From positions 2,294,001 through 2,358,000 of the forward strand of contig VSJF01000003.1 of NCBI GenBank assembly GCA_009739215.1: DNA of 64,000 nucleotides, written 5' to 3'. Numbering within the stretch: position 1 is the stretch's first letter; each line of letters opens with the position of its first letter. The stretch comes from Floccularia luteovirens (Eukaryota > Basidiomycota > Agaricomycetes > Agaricales > Squamanitaceae). Under the pieces are notes generated by a model that saw only the letters and a list, made by a program, of their open reading frames with translations, was not told where the DNA came from and searched no databases. Below are positions 1 through 10,227 of the stretch, piece after piece. A program made the position numbers and the translations under genes.

Positions 1-3000
1 CCCAAGGATCTATAGAGTTATCCGCCGGTTTTACGATAATCCTTGAGTATGGGATATAATGTATTGTATTGGATGCAAATAACACATGCGCATGTGCATT
101 TTCATCCTATATGTATTTGACATGTAACGTACAAAACCACATGCGTCATGCTGGGCGCTCATGCCTGTACGCAAACACAGATCATAATAAAAGCGAGCAG
201 TAATATATATCTGCATGACCGGTACGAGTTCCTACCGATAAACAAAAAGTTAGCATACATACATAGATTTAGAACTGAGTTTTCCGAACCTGACAATTTC
301 TATTGACTATTAAATCCCTTAAAGAGGGATGAACCTAGAACGGGACGGCTTATCTCTGTTATTACTATATTACTACGATGAATGGCAATGACCAGCTCCT
401 GCAGGCTTGGACTCGCTACCCGTATCCGCCATGTGTCCCTAAGCCAAGAACTATTGTTATCGATTATCAAGTAAAAAATAAAGCTTTCGTTTGGCATTAC
501 GTATCCCAACGATAAAACACACCTTCCGGTTGGAAAGCAGGAATACATAATCATGGGATATCGGGATTAGAACGTGTGTTAGCAATTGCTTCGAGATGAG
601 AATGCGAAGCCATGTTTAATGGCCCCGTACTCATCTGAAGAACAACTTTTCGAAAGAAATTAGTAATCTTTGGAGTACTTGAGATTACAGATCGTGTGAT
701 CGGGGATGAGGCTGAGGCATTGGGCACCACTGGGTCACTCCTCCCATATCCGGAGACATCATGTATGAAAAACTTAAAACTCAAAAAATTCATACATTCA
801 TCTTTGAAACCACAGTCCCTTTCAAGAGGTGTATTATTTGAGCTTTCTCAGTAGTCTGTGTATATATGCAACTTTCGAGCGGGCGCCTTTACTGCAGCTT
901 GAGACTTTTCTGCGGTCTACTATTACCTTTTACTCACTGTTCAACATCATCGACGATCTGGAATTAAACGCTTCTATTCGCCTTTTATCACCGATGCAAA
1001 AGGGACTGCGCAAGATAGGTAAATATTTTAGTCCCTTTGCCCAGGCCTATTGTTCCTGTGGGAGTTTGGATACTATGGACCCCTCTCCCGATAGCCTCCG
1101 TTGAACTTTTACAGTTATAAGCCTCATAAATAATCGTCAGGTGGTGCCAAAGTAAATGTTGATGAGATCATGTGCCAGCAGCGGCCCCGCCAGCTCAAGA
1201 CAAGACAAGACAATATTACGCGTAGTTTCAGGAAACCCTTTTGGTTCTTTCAAGGAACGATTGTCCGGAAGCTTAAATCTGTTTTGGCTCTGCAAATAAG
1301 CAACAGACATTTTTGACTTGTGAGTATTGTCGAAAGATGTCGAAAGTGCCACAGGTCAAAACCCGGGTAACTGGGAAATGGAAGCTTTACTTGGATTGTT
1401 AGTGGCTCACGGTGATGCAGGATCAGCGTATCTGCTACTTGCTTAATACCGACGGACGCGACGTCAGCCATATGGATTTTGATGGGCACATAGTAAGAAA
1501 ATTATGTGGTGGCACTTTTTTTTCAAAAGTCGCAAATCAACGGTGTAATTGCGCGGTTGTAAGGAAAAAAAAATCGGACAGCATCAGACAAATGTTGCCA
1601 TTCAAGGCTCCGAGGACCCACCTGACGTGATTACAGAACATAATGATCTGACCCATACGCATTGTCATTTTCTTTCTTACGGTGACCGCAGTTAGTGCAG
1701 AGCGCTATCTGTTATTAGAGTTTGCGACGGCTTGAGATTTCGGCTGAGCAGGTTTCGAGTTTCCCGTGACGTGTTAATAAGAGTAATCACGTAAAAGGCT
1801 ATGATACGATGCATGAATTGTCTAGATGGTTACCGCAAGGGTCAGTCGGAGTGCTCATAGTTGACGCGGGATGCGATTTGACGCAATAGATGAAAACAGA
1901 AATAGACAACAAAATGATGAAAATGTAATAGACGTGATTCTTGGCAGACACATGAAATCAGGCCAGTTTCTTGAAACTTGTGTGTCTATGTGTGTCGTAG
2001 TGAGGGTGGTTTAGCCCCTGTTGTTTCTGATGTGAAGCAAAATGAAATGGTTCAGATAGACTGTGAGAGATGTTAGGTGGTGTGGTTGTTTGTATCATAT
2101 GGATGCGAACGTTTGCATCAGTTATGACACGCAAACCCTGAGAAGTTTAACGCCGCTATGTCATTGATGATGCGCAGGGTTAAAGATTTTGTTATGATAA
2201 GATAAGGGATGGAGGGGGTAGAAAAGACGGGAGAGGCAGGAAAGTGATGGTAGAATGAGGAGCAGACTACAGGCTATGTGAGCCGACAGACGAGAGAGTG
2301 AGGAGTGGAAGAGTGGACAGATGGAAGGACATTTGAGAGACCAAAGTGGAAAAGCCACGTGGGAAGTCTAAGCGAAGGACGGGTAAGAATGATACAACTT
2401 TATGTTATTATTTTTATGTATGAAATGTAAATCAAATAAATATTCTATCGCTGTCTTATCTCTCCCTTCCCTGCCCTCCTCCTCCTCGTCCCATGCTTCC
2501 GTTCTCTTCTATTACTATTCGTCTTCCTTAGTCTTACCTCCCTGCATCATTCGCATCACTCCCCTGCCTTCCTCATATCAGTTTTAACTTGCTGACACAC
2601 TACTTCATCTTCATAAATCTTCCTCGTCTCTAGGCATCCAATCTAAAGTCAATCCTATTCTCACTCCATATTTTATATAAATATCCGCGGATTGCATTCC
2701 TGCCCAGCCTCGCTTGTTTGTTTCCCCTTTATTTCTCTCGTCTCGCCTTTATCAGCTTGTGAGTTACTTCACTGTCTCTCTTTCTCAAACATCCGCTCAT
2801 CCTCCTTTTATATTTCAGCCTGTCTCTCCAGCACCCTCTGCTGAAGTCCCGCTGCTTACTTTTTTTCTTTCCTTAATTCCCCAGGTCCAACTCGCCGCAC
2901 TGTCGTTCTGAGTGTCTCTGGTCTTTTCCTTTCTTTTCTTCACTTTTTCACCTTAGGCGAGTCTTCCATTCATCCCCATTACGCGTTTCAACTAACATCC

Positions 3001-3034
3001 CGCGCTTTGCACAGTTCTCTTCATTGGTCTTCCC
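1..3034. other. Gene-poor left edge and GAC1-like promoter region
   Basis: I see no recognisable gene here. Only short open frames without family resemblance occur, for example minus-strand frames at 300-554 and 551-793 and a plus-strand frame at 829-1104, none with a convincing exon chain. The last 600 bases (about 2450-3030) are strongly pyrimidine-rich on the plus strand, rich in TCC/CTT runs. That is common just upstream of highly expressed basidiomycete genes and probably marks the promoter and 5'UTR of the gene starting at 3035. Unspliced fragments of a small gene cannot be excluded. Confidence 0.5.
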
Positions 3035-5506
3035 ATGATTGCAACTATTACTTCACATTCCTACAGGATGTCCAATACGCAGGATCATCGTTTTTCCAGG
3101 AGTTCAAACACAGCGAGTGCTCCCCTCCCTCTCGTTCCTCGGAGGTCTTCTGGTCGGGTCCAGAATACTGTGTGCGCCCCCAATTCTGATAAGGTTATTA
3201 CCCTCAATGCCTCCACCTCCCCACTGCCGATCCCAAAAAAGCCACTCAGGAAATATTCTGATGACTCAGATTCCAGTTCTTCGAGCCCCTCGGACAATTC
3301 AAGACCGACTGTAAATCGCGTAAGGAGAGTTCGTGGCGTACGCGTACCTACCCAAACCACACAAAGTTCAAGTCCGCCTTTGCCAACCTCTCAGTCTACG
3401 CCATTTCCAATGCGGCTCGCAGCAGAGGAGGTGCAAGTGGATGCAGGTCTACCCCGCCCTGCACTTTCGCGACCGATGGTGTATACTCCAGGGATGTCAC
3501 TGAAATTATGCGTCGACAGCATCAAGTCACGGTCTGTTTCGGATTCTCAAGCGCAAAGACACGCGGAAACGTCAGCACAGGGTGCATGCCCTACTCTTTC
3601 TCAGGCATCCGATGGACGTCCGCTAATGATCAGGAAGAAATCCGGTCAGCTAGTAAAATCATCATTGAAAATGACCAAATCTACTCGGGGTAATCTCAGC
3701 GTTCTCACCCTGGGATCGTCAAGTAAAAGTGAACCAGCAACTCCCACTATCAGCAAAGCCGTACACTTCGATACTCAATTGGAGCATGTCAAGCTATTTC
3801 TGGCTGAGCAAAAACCATTGGCTGTATCCCGGGACGGAAGTCCGACAGAAGATACGAGTGGAACGGATAGTGATTTTCCATCGTTCATATTTGGCAAAGA
3901 TGGGGAGGAAAGACGCTCGAAGAAGAAATTAGTCATGCAAATCAGCAACATGCCGGCTAGAATTAATACCAACGCCGACGTTGTCTTGGAAGAACTTTCC
4001 CTGTCGTCGGATGGTACCAATATTGTTGGCCGTACACGCGTGCGAAACCTCGACTTCGCTAAATGGGTCGCCATCCGTTTCACTTTTGACTCGTGGCAAA
4101 CTACAAGCGAAGTAACCGGGCGATATGTGGAGTCAATAGACAAACAATTCGATCGGTTCGCGTTCAACATCAAATTGAATGATTTGCTCGCACGCATTGA
4201 AGGCAAGACTCTCCTGCTGGCAATCAGATATAATGTTGCTAGTAAAGAGTTCTGGGATAACAACAACGGTAGAAATTATTGTGCTAGCTTTACAAAGACC
4301 AAGGCAGACCGTTCAAAGCAGTCTGATGAAGAATCAGCTAGTGATATCGACAACCTCAGAAGTAAGCTGGAACAAGTCATGCAGAGCACAGAACGTACTG
4401 GGCCAGCTTTCCTTTCGTCGCAATCCCGCCGAGTGCCTGCAACCCGAGAGACTGACCCGCCCTTCTTCAAGACGGCCACCTCTTTAGCTTCGCGTTACGA
4501 TTTTGCGGCATCCTTAAAAAAGCCTTGGATCCCAGCCAGTTCTCCACCGCGCCACAACAGGGTCCAATCATATCCTCAATCTTTAGGGATTGCACCTACG
4601 GCATCGTCAATACCGTGGCCAGAGAAAGGTGTTATTTCAGAAAAAGACCTGGTATCAGAAGACCAATTCGTACCTCGCGGAGCTGCTGGAAGCTTAGGGT
4701 CTCCTCGTGATATCGAAGACCATTTTTTTCTAGGCACGAAGAAGCCATCCGAGGTTGAAGACTACCCATTTGCAATACCTGCTCGAGACAACCGTTTTGT
4801 GAGGAATCATCATCGTGGAAATGGGGACTTCAACAAGTCAGGGTCAGGAGTGCGTAGGACACCACCAGGTTCGCCACCAATGCTACCAGAAGATTCTCCT
4901 AATCCGTTATTGCCATCGTCTCCGACACCGCCCTCGTCTCGTTCTCATTCGTTTCCCCCCATTGACAGTGGCCGGGCAACAGGAGGTACTCGGCCAGCCC
5001 CTCTTGCGCCTGCTTTCGCATTAGAGTCTTCAAGTGGGGAAAGTGAATTGTCAACACCACCGATTGTCACGCCGACTTCGTCACGCTCGCCTACGCCGTC
5101 ACCGACGGAGGCTGAGGCGTTTATGAATTGTATGCTTTCACCATCTGACAGTGATGATGACTCGAGTTCCGAGACTAGCTACCGCCAGTTTCTGGATAGG
5201 TATTGAATACCATATCAGCGAAAGAATAAATTATTGATATTTTGTTATGATAGATTTTGCTTCTTCACGGGCTCACAAACCTTTGGGGACGCGATATCGG
5301 ACATATCAAAAACACATTCTGCGTCCGACCTTCAAGATTTTTTTGCAGGAACTTCGCCACGTCTCAATTCTCCCCCATCCGTTCTGGTGACGCCTCGGTC
5401 GGCTAGTGCAGATGATATTGCATTTATCAAGAGTGGTTCGTCTACTCCGACAACACCTACGATGACGTCTAGAGAATCACGCTCTTCTACGCCTGTCGCT
5501 CGGTAG
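3035..5506 (+). CDS. Protein phosphatase 1 regulatory (glycogen-targeting) subunit with CBM21 domain, Gac1-like
   Basis: The protein probably targets type-1 protein phosphatase to glycogen or glycogen synthase, as Gac1/Pig family subunits do. Two exons are proposed, 3035-5199 and 5254-5506, joined over a 54-nt GT-AG intron that keeps frame (805 residues). Residues about 295-420 read as a CBM21 carbohydrate-binding module, with the family-typical stretches VAIRFTFDSW, DRFAFNI and the ending NNGRNY. About 55 residues before it, near residue 240, the sequence KAVHFD fits the RVxF-type PP1-docking motif. The N-terminal 230 and C-terminal 330 residues are low-complexity and rich in Ser, Pro and Thr, as usual in this family. 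A second possible start (MSNTQD) lies 33 bases downstream. The family call is strong; the exact paralog is not resolved. Confidence 0.85.
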
Positions 5507-6158
5507 CGCCGTAGCTTTTTTATTTTTGATGGCGCGCCGCACTCTTCCCCTACTGCTAGATTGTGTTAAGGGTCGTGACGAAAGTAAATGATGATGATTA
5601 GATGCTCAATAACGATTAAAAAAAGTGGAAATTATTCCAAGCTATACTATTTTTGTTTCCTCAACAATCTGCGAGCGGAAATCTCCTTCTCCCATATTTC
5701 TTTTGTGCCATCTCTTCCTTCTTTATCATTGTTTTGGGGTTTGATTCCCCGGTATCTTGTATTTGTATCATTAACTCAAACTCCACATCTCCCTTTTTTC
5801 TTTTACCCCCGCCAAACCATCGTGCGGACGATATATATACATCCGGCTTCCTTTTATATATCATGCACTCCCCTCTTCCCCCGATATTTGTACTACCATT
5901 CATTTGCACAACCCACTACACACGCATTTTTACACAGTTTACTCGGGGCCATGGGGCTCCAGTATATTCTTGTTTCTTCTCATACGTAAAAAACATACGT
6001 ACATTCCCTGAATCTTATCGTATCAATTTTTTTTGTAATGGTAATTTGTATTAAAACACAGCAACAGAGTCAAAGTGATGATAAGAAAAATAGTAAGACA
6101 AATGTATTTGTAAAGGTTGATACCCAAGACACGTTTGTCCCAAGTCCTTCCACATACA
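5507..6158. other. Convergent intergenic region
   Basis: This is the space between the 3' ends of the Gac1-like gene and the Pfs2/WDR33 gene. It is T/C-rich with AT-rich stretches, and I see no coding exon. Open frames on the plus strand here contain no family resemblance and look like chance. Confidence 0.6.
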
Positions 6159-8356
6159 TTAATATCTAGTCCCTCCCCCTCTTCGCGGTCCCCATCTGCC
6201 AGATCGGTTACCACCGCGCCCACCCCAATCTTCATTACCACCGTTACCGCCGCCGCCACTAACGCCTCCATTATTGCCTCCTCCTGTCCCTACACCTCCA
6301 CTCCCACCACCGCGATTCCAATCATCAGGTGTAGAATACATATCTTGTTGCGGTGCAGATGCCATTCCACCTGTTTGCTTTCCCGAATCGACAATAGCCG
6401 CTACCGCAGCAGCAGCTCCAAACCCAGGGATGAAATCATCTCCACCTCCAATCTCAGCATAATTCCCACCCCTCCGCCCATACCCGAATTCACCGCCTTC
6501 ACCGCCGCCCGCACCAGGCAGTCCTCCGCTTGATTCCTCCTCCTTGCCACCCCACCATCCGCCTTGTCCTCCCCCTCCTGCTCCTCCTGCTCCTCCCGCG
6601 CCAGTTCCGTAGCTGAACCCAGGTACCATTACATCCTCATCATCATCTTGACCACCCGTGTCAACAACTTCAGGAGGTTTTTCACCTCCACCTGAAAATA
6701 CTGATGTCGCGTCGCCTGGCCGCTCACGTGACCAGAATCTGGTGGTGTGATCATTTGAGGCACTGGCGAGGAGGTGGCCGAGTGGGTGAAAGACGAGGGA
6801 CCAGACGTTGGAATCATGTGCCTGTGAAAGAGTTGCGCGTGGTGAGGAGATGGGTTGTGCACCAAATAGGGGATCTGGTGTTGAAAGATCCCAGTGAAGG
6901 ATGGAACCTTCGGACCCTCCAGAGACGAGCATTGGGTGGACAGGATGCCATGTCACAGCTAGGGAAGAATGAGTGAGAATGAGTAGGTCGGAGAAGAACG
7001 GATAGATGCTTACAGCAAACTTCTTTTTTGTGACCTTTGAGGATCCTGAATTCTTTCATTGCTCGAATGTCGAAGACGCGGACTGTTTGATCGCGCGATG
7101 CACTAGCTACGAGGTTGCCATTTGGTGACCAAGAGAGGGCTTGAATGGTGTTCTTATGTTGATGTCTAAAAGTAGCACGTAATGTATCAATACTAGCTAT
7201 GATGGTAGTCGGGCAATGTACATACAAAGTTGATAATACTGTCCCTGTTCTAGGATCCCAGAACTTGATTTGGTTATCCTTACTTCCAGATACGAGAAGA
7301 CCTTTTGTAGGATGCCATTCAACGCATTTAACATCCCATCCATGTCCTTAACCCCATATCATGAGATATTTTATTTTTCGCATGGAAATGGCACAAAAAT
7401 CTCACCAGTCAGCACACTTTCCACCCTACTCTCCGCGAAGGACCAGATGCGAACACTTGAATCGTCACTCGCCGTCGCAAACCGCTGATCATCAGGACTA
7501 AAACTCAACCCTCGAATAGCTTCACGAGATGTTGATCCTTGCCATGCAGTCAAGTTGTTCATGTTGGGTTCAAAGTATTTGATAATCCCACTTTTATCCG
7601 CAGATGCTAGGTAAGCCCCGGAATGGGTGAACGACATTGTGCAGATTGCAGTATCATGTGCTTGAAGGATGGTCTCGAAATTGAAGGTGAGGCCATTCCA
7701 GAGAGTAAATTCTCCGCTTGTTGAGCCTGTTAGGACGCGTCGACCTTCGGGTGTCCACTTTATATTGTGGAGGTTAATGAGCGTCATGCATAAGGGGAGG
7801 AGTAGGGAGGAGTACTGACTGTTACGACGTTTACCGGACATCGAATTTTATTCGTAGATGTATGTACGAACTTTGTGCACAGTGAAGTTGATGAATTATC
7901 TGGGTACGCTTTTGGTGGTAGAAGCTAGCATACAAGAATGAGCTTTGAGCATTATTGTACGCAGTATATAAGAGAATGAGACGCACGTCGATAATAAATG
8001 GTGGACTTGGTCTGAGGTGTGGTACATAGGAAGTGCTCGGCCTAAGCTTCCTCGACTACCAAGAGAAATTAGCTAATTTGAAACACTCCTCTCACGCGAA
8101 CTACTCTCACCAAAGCCCAACGTCCCAACTCTCCATTGTAATCTACCGTCCTCCTCGGTCGAGTCTTCTTAATTAGTTTCCCATCCATAACCTGCCTCGC
8201 ATTTGCTAATTCCTGCTCTTGTATTTTGACATCGTCCTGTGGTGGAGGTTGTGGTTCTGACAGGTATTTTCGTGGTGTCCATTCTAGATGTGGTGTTGCA
8301 GGAGACCGGGGGATGGATCTTTGGGGTAGGAGGATGGGAAGAGATGTTGTCGCCAT
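6159..8356 (-). CDS. PFS2: Polyadenylation factor subunit 2 (Pfs2/WDR33), WD40 repeat protein
   Basis: Pfs2/WDR33 is the WD40 subunit of the cleavage and polyadenylation factor that helps recognise the poly(A) signal in the nucleus. Seven exons on the minus strand keep frame: 8356-8111, 8055-7987, 7924-7820, 7757-7406, 7346-7226, 7165-7014 and 6958-6159 (614 residues). Diagnostic segments are [13 protein letters not shown] at the N terminus, [60 protein letters not shown] and the ILKGHKKEV block. The WD repeats fill residues about 110-410. The C-terminal 200 residues are Gly/Arg-rich with long G runs, replacing the proline/collagen-like tail of animal WDR33. Introns are 55-79 nt. One acceptor (before WTPEGRR) is a weak AAAG. 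The identification is secure. Confidence 0.93.
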
Positions 8357-8790
8357 GGAAATTTCAACTCAAATGGACTTTGGAACAAGATACACTCATG
8401 TATGAGCTGGCTACTGGATATATTACACTGTTCGATGAGGTCTCCAGACGACTTGCACCAAAAAAAGTTACACACGGCTAACCAAAACCAAAACAACCTT
8501 TGTTTGCGTTTATTTAAAATACAAGCTTATGATTAACCCTTCAAGCTAAATGAATCATGATTTTCGTAACTTATAACATGTTTCAGTAAGGTGTAGCTCC
8601 TTACTTGGCAGATCCTACGCATTAGGGATCCAACAGCAAAGATGTTAGGTGACGAAGAACTGAAGCGCGCAATGTAATCATGCCAACACGTCGTTCTATG
8701 GCACTAGTTTGAAGGTTGAAGCCTACAACCAGTGAATACATGCCAACTTGAATTGGTTGACAAGCCTCATTTAAGGCTACCCATTACCTC
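8357..8790. other. Divergent intergenic region, left part
   Basis: This is the space between the start of Pfs2/WDR33 and the RD-repeat gene. From about 8575 onward it is clearly related to 45,918-46,240, the region upstream of the second RD-repeat gene; for example both contain GAACTGAAGCG and CTCCTTACTTGG-like blocks. The shared block is therefore likely promoter sequence kept since duplication. Confidence 0.6.
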
Positions 8791-9011
8791 ACAAGATGGT
8801 ATAAAGATACAGAGTCACCGGCTCGTATTCTCAGATCAGTAAATACCTCAAAGCTTTACACCTCTACTCTTCTCAGACCTTGTTATTCATAAAATCTTAG
8901 GCTGGACCTACGAATTCATACACAACTTTATATCGTACGTATATCTAAAATTCAGGACAATTGCTACTATAAAACTGACTAATAGTTGATAGACTCGAAT
9001 TCCACTTAATT
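8791..9011 (+). promoter_or_regulatory. Core promoter and 5'UTR with intron of RD-repeat gene A
   Basis: A TATAAA box lies at 8800-8805 within a CACCTCACAARATGGYATAAA-like block that is also found before gene B (46,143-46,163). A probable 5'UTR intron runs from 8935 (GTACGT) to 8992 (GATAG) and has an equivalent at 46,321-46,377 in gene B with GTGCGT and GATAG ends. The start codon follows 19 bases after the acceptor. The intron is inferred from splice signals and from conservation between the two copies. Confidence 0.55.
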
Positions 9012-9874
9012 ATGCGTCTTTCATCTAGTTTTGTTTTCCTTGCTCTGCTCGCTTATGGCGGTAGCAGCGCGTTCGCTCATCCTTTGGTTAGAGCCTCAAA
9101 TTGCATGTCAAGTCAACAGTTTTCTAATTTTTGTGTAGGAATATGAGTTCGATCATATCGTTTCTCGTGATTACAAGCAAGATATCGAAGCTCGGGACTT
9201 CCACGACGAAATCTATGCTCGAGATCTTTATGACTTCGAACCTCGCGATTATGAGGATTTGTATTCTCGTGATTTTAGTGAATTTGAAGCTCGAGGCAAT
9301 TCAGACGTCCATGTCTACCCAGGAACAGTAAGATATACTGCTCATAATTTGGACGTATATTCATTTTGTTATTCTAGAAACCATCGAGGACACCACCTCA
9401 AAAGCCACATGGCACTCCTCGACCGTCCATCATCAAGCCTCCCACCGATCCCAAACCACCCGTTAAACCTCCTATCGAACCCAAACCATCCATTAAGCCT
9501 TCGAGGCCACCAAATAGACCTCCAACCAAACCTCCGACTAATCCTTCAAAGCCACTGATCAAACCGCCCACGAATCCCTTGAAACCACCGATGAAGCCTG
9601 GTGATGAACTTCCCCGTAAACCTACTGAAACAATCAACGCCCCTCGTGGTCTTCACAAACGTGCGAACCCACAAGGACACAACTACGATCAGGCTATCCC
9701 TCCAACGCATCAAGACAATGTAAGGGCGGCATTAATATATGTAATTTGGGTGGTCATGCTTATAATCTTCCATGACAGGACCAACCAGGACAACCAGGCT
9801 CGAGACAACAGGAATGGCCAAATCCAAATAACGAGCATACCCGTCCGCCACCGAGAACTCCCCATCGATGGTAA
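9012..9874 (+). CDS. Small secreted RD-repeat / proline-lysine-rich protein, copy A
   Basis: The function is unknown; it is probably a secreted or cell-wall protein. Four exons keep frame: 9012-9086, 9139-9327, 9378-9719 and 9779-9874 (233 residues). Residues 1-22 form a signal peptide (MRLSSSFVFLALLAYGG, ending AFA). Residues 26-88 form an acidic block in which Arg-Asp recurs every 6-12 residues with aromatic and acidic neighbours (SRDY, ARDF, ARDLYD, PRDYED, SRDFSE). Residues 89-200 are basic and rich in KPP/KPS repeats, ending in a Gln/Pro/Asn-rich tail. Intron 1 falls directly after the signal peptide. The gene is a paralog of the gene at 46402 with the same splice layout at both ends, and it has one extra intron (9328-9377) between the acidic and KP-rich blocks. 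Proteins with such RD repeats are common in Agaricomycete secretomes but have no assigned role that I know. Confidence 0.8.
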
Positions 9875-10227
9875 AACTAGGACAGGATGTAAAACTCAAA
9901 TTTCAAGACATGTTGATTATCTGTAAATGAGTATCTCCTCTGTACTCAAAATTCGAGTGTCCGTTGGTCATCCATTGTCTGTTAGCCATAGATGACAATA
10001 TGTTAAGTGTGAGCCCAGCGAAAAGTAGATTTCATTTGTCTTTAAGCATGTAGAATCTTTTCGTCATCATATTCAATCATAATCATGACATTATAGCGAT
10101 AATAGGAATGCGCGGGATATACATTGACAACGGCAGAGCGCACATGGGAACACAGAAACATACAGGAACCAGGAGATACAAGACATACGTATGATAAAGT
10201 GGAAAACAGGTCAAAATCATGGAAAAA
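9875..10227. other. Convergent intergenic region
   Basis: This is the AT-rich space between the end of RD-repeat gene A and the end of elongation factor 3. I see no coding sequence. Confidence 0.6.

Noticed and set aside
3775..4266. 163-codon open frame on the minus strand inside the Gac1-like gene
   Set aside because: It lies antisense to the CBM21-coding exon, whose protein is clearly recognisable; the antisense frame shows no family pattern.
6117..6533. Plus-strand Pro/Ser/Thr-rich open frame over the Pfs2/WDR33 tail
   Set aside because: It is the shadow of the Gly/Arg-rich coding tail; low-complexity GC-rich codons keep the opposite strand open.
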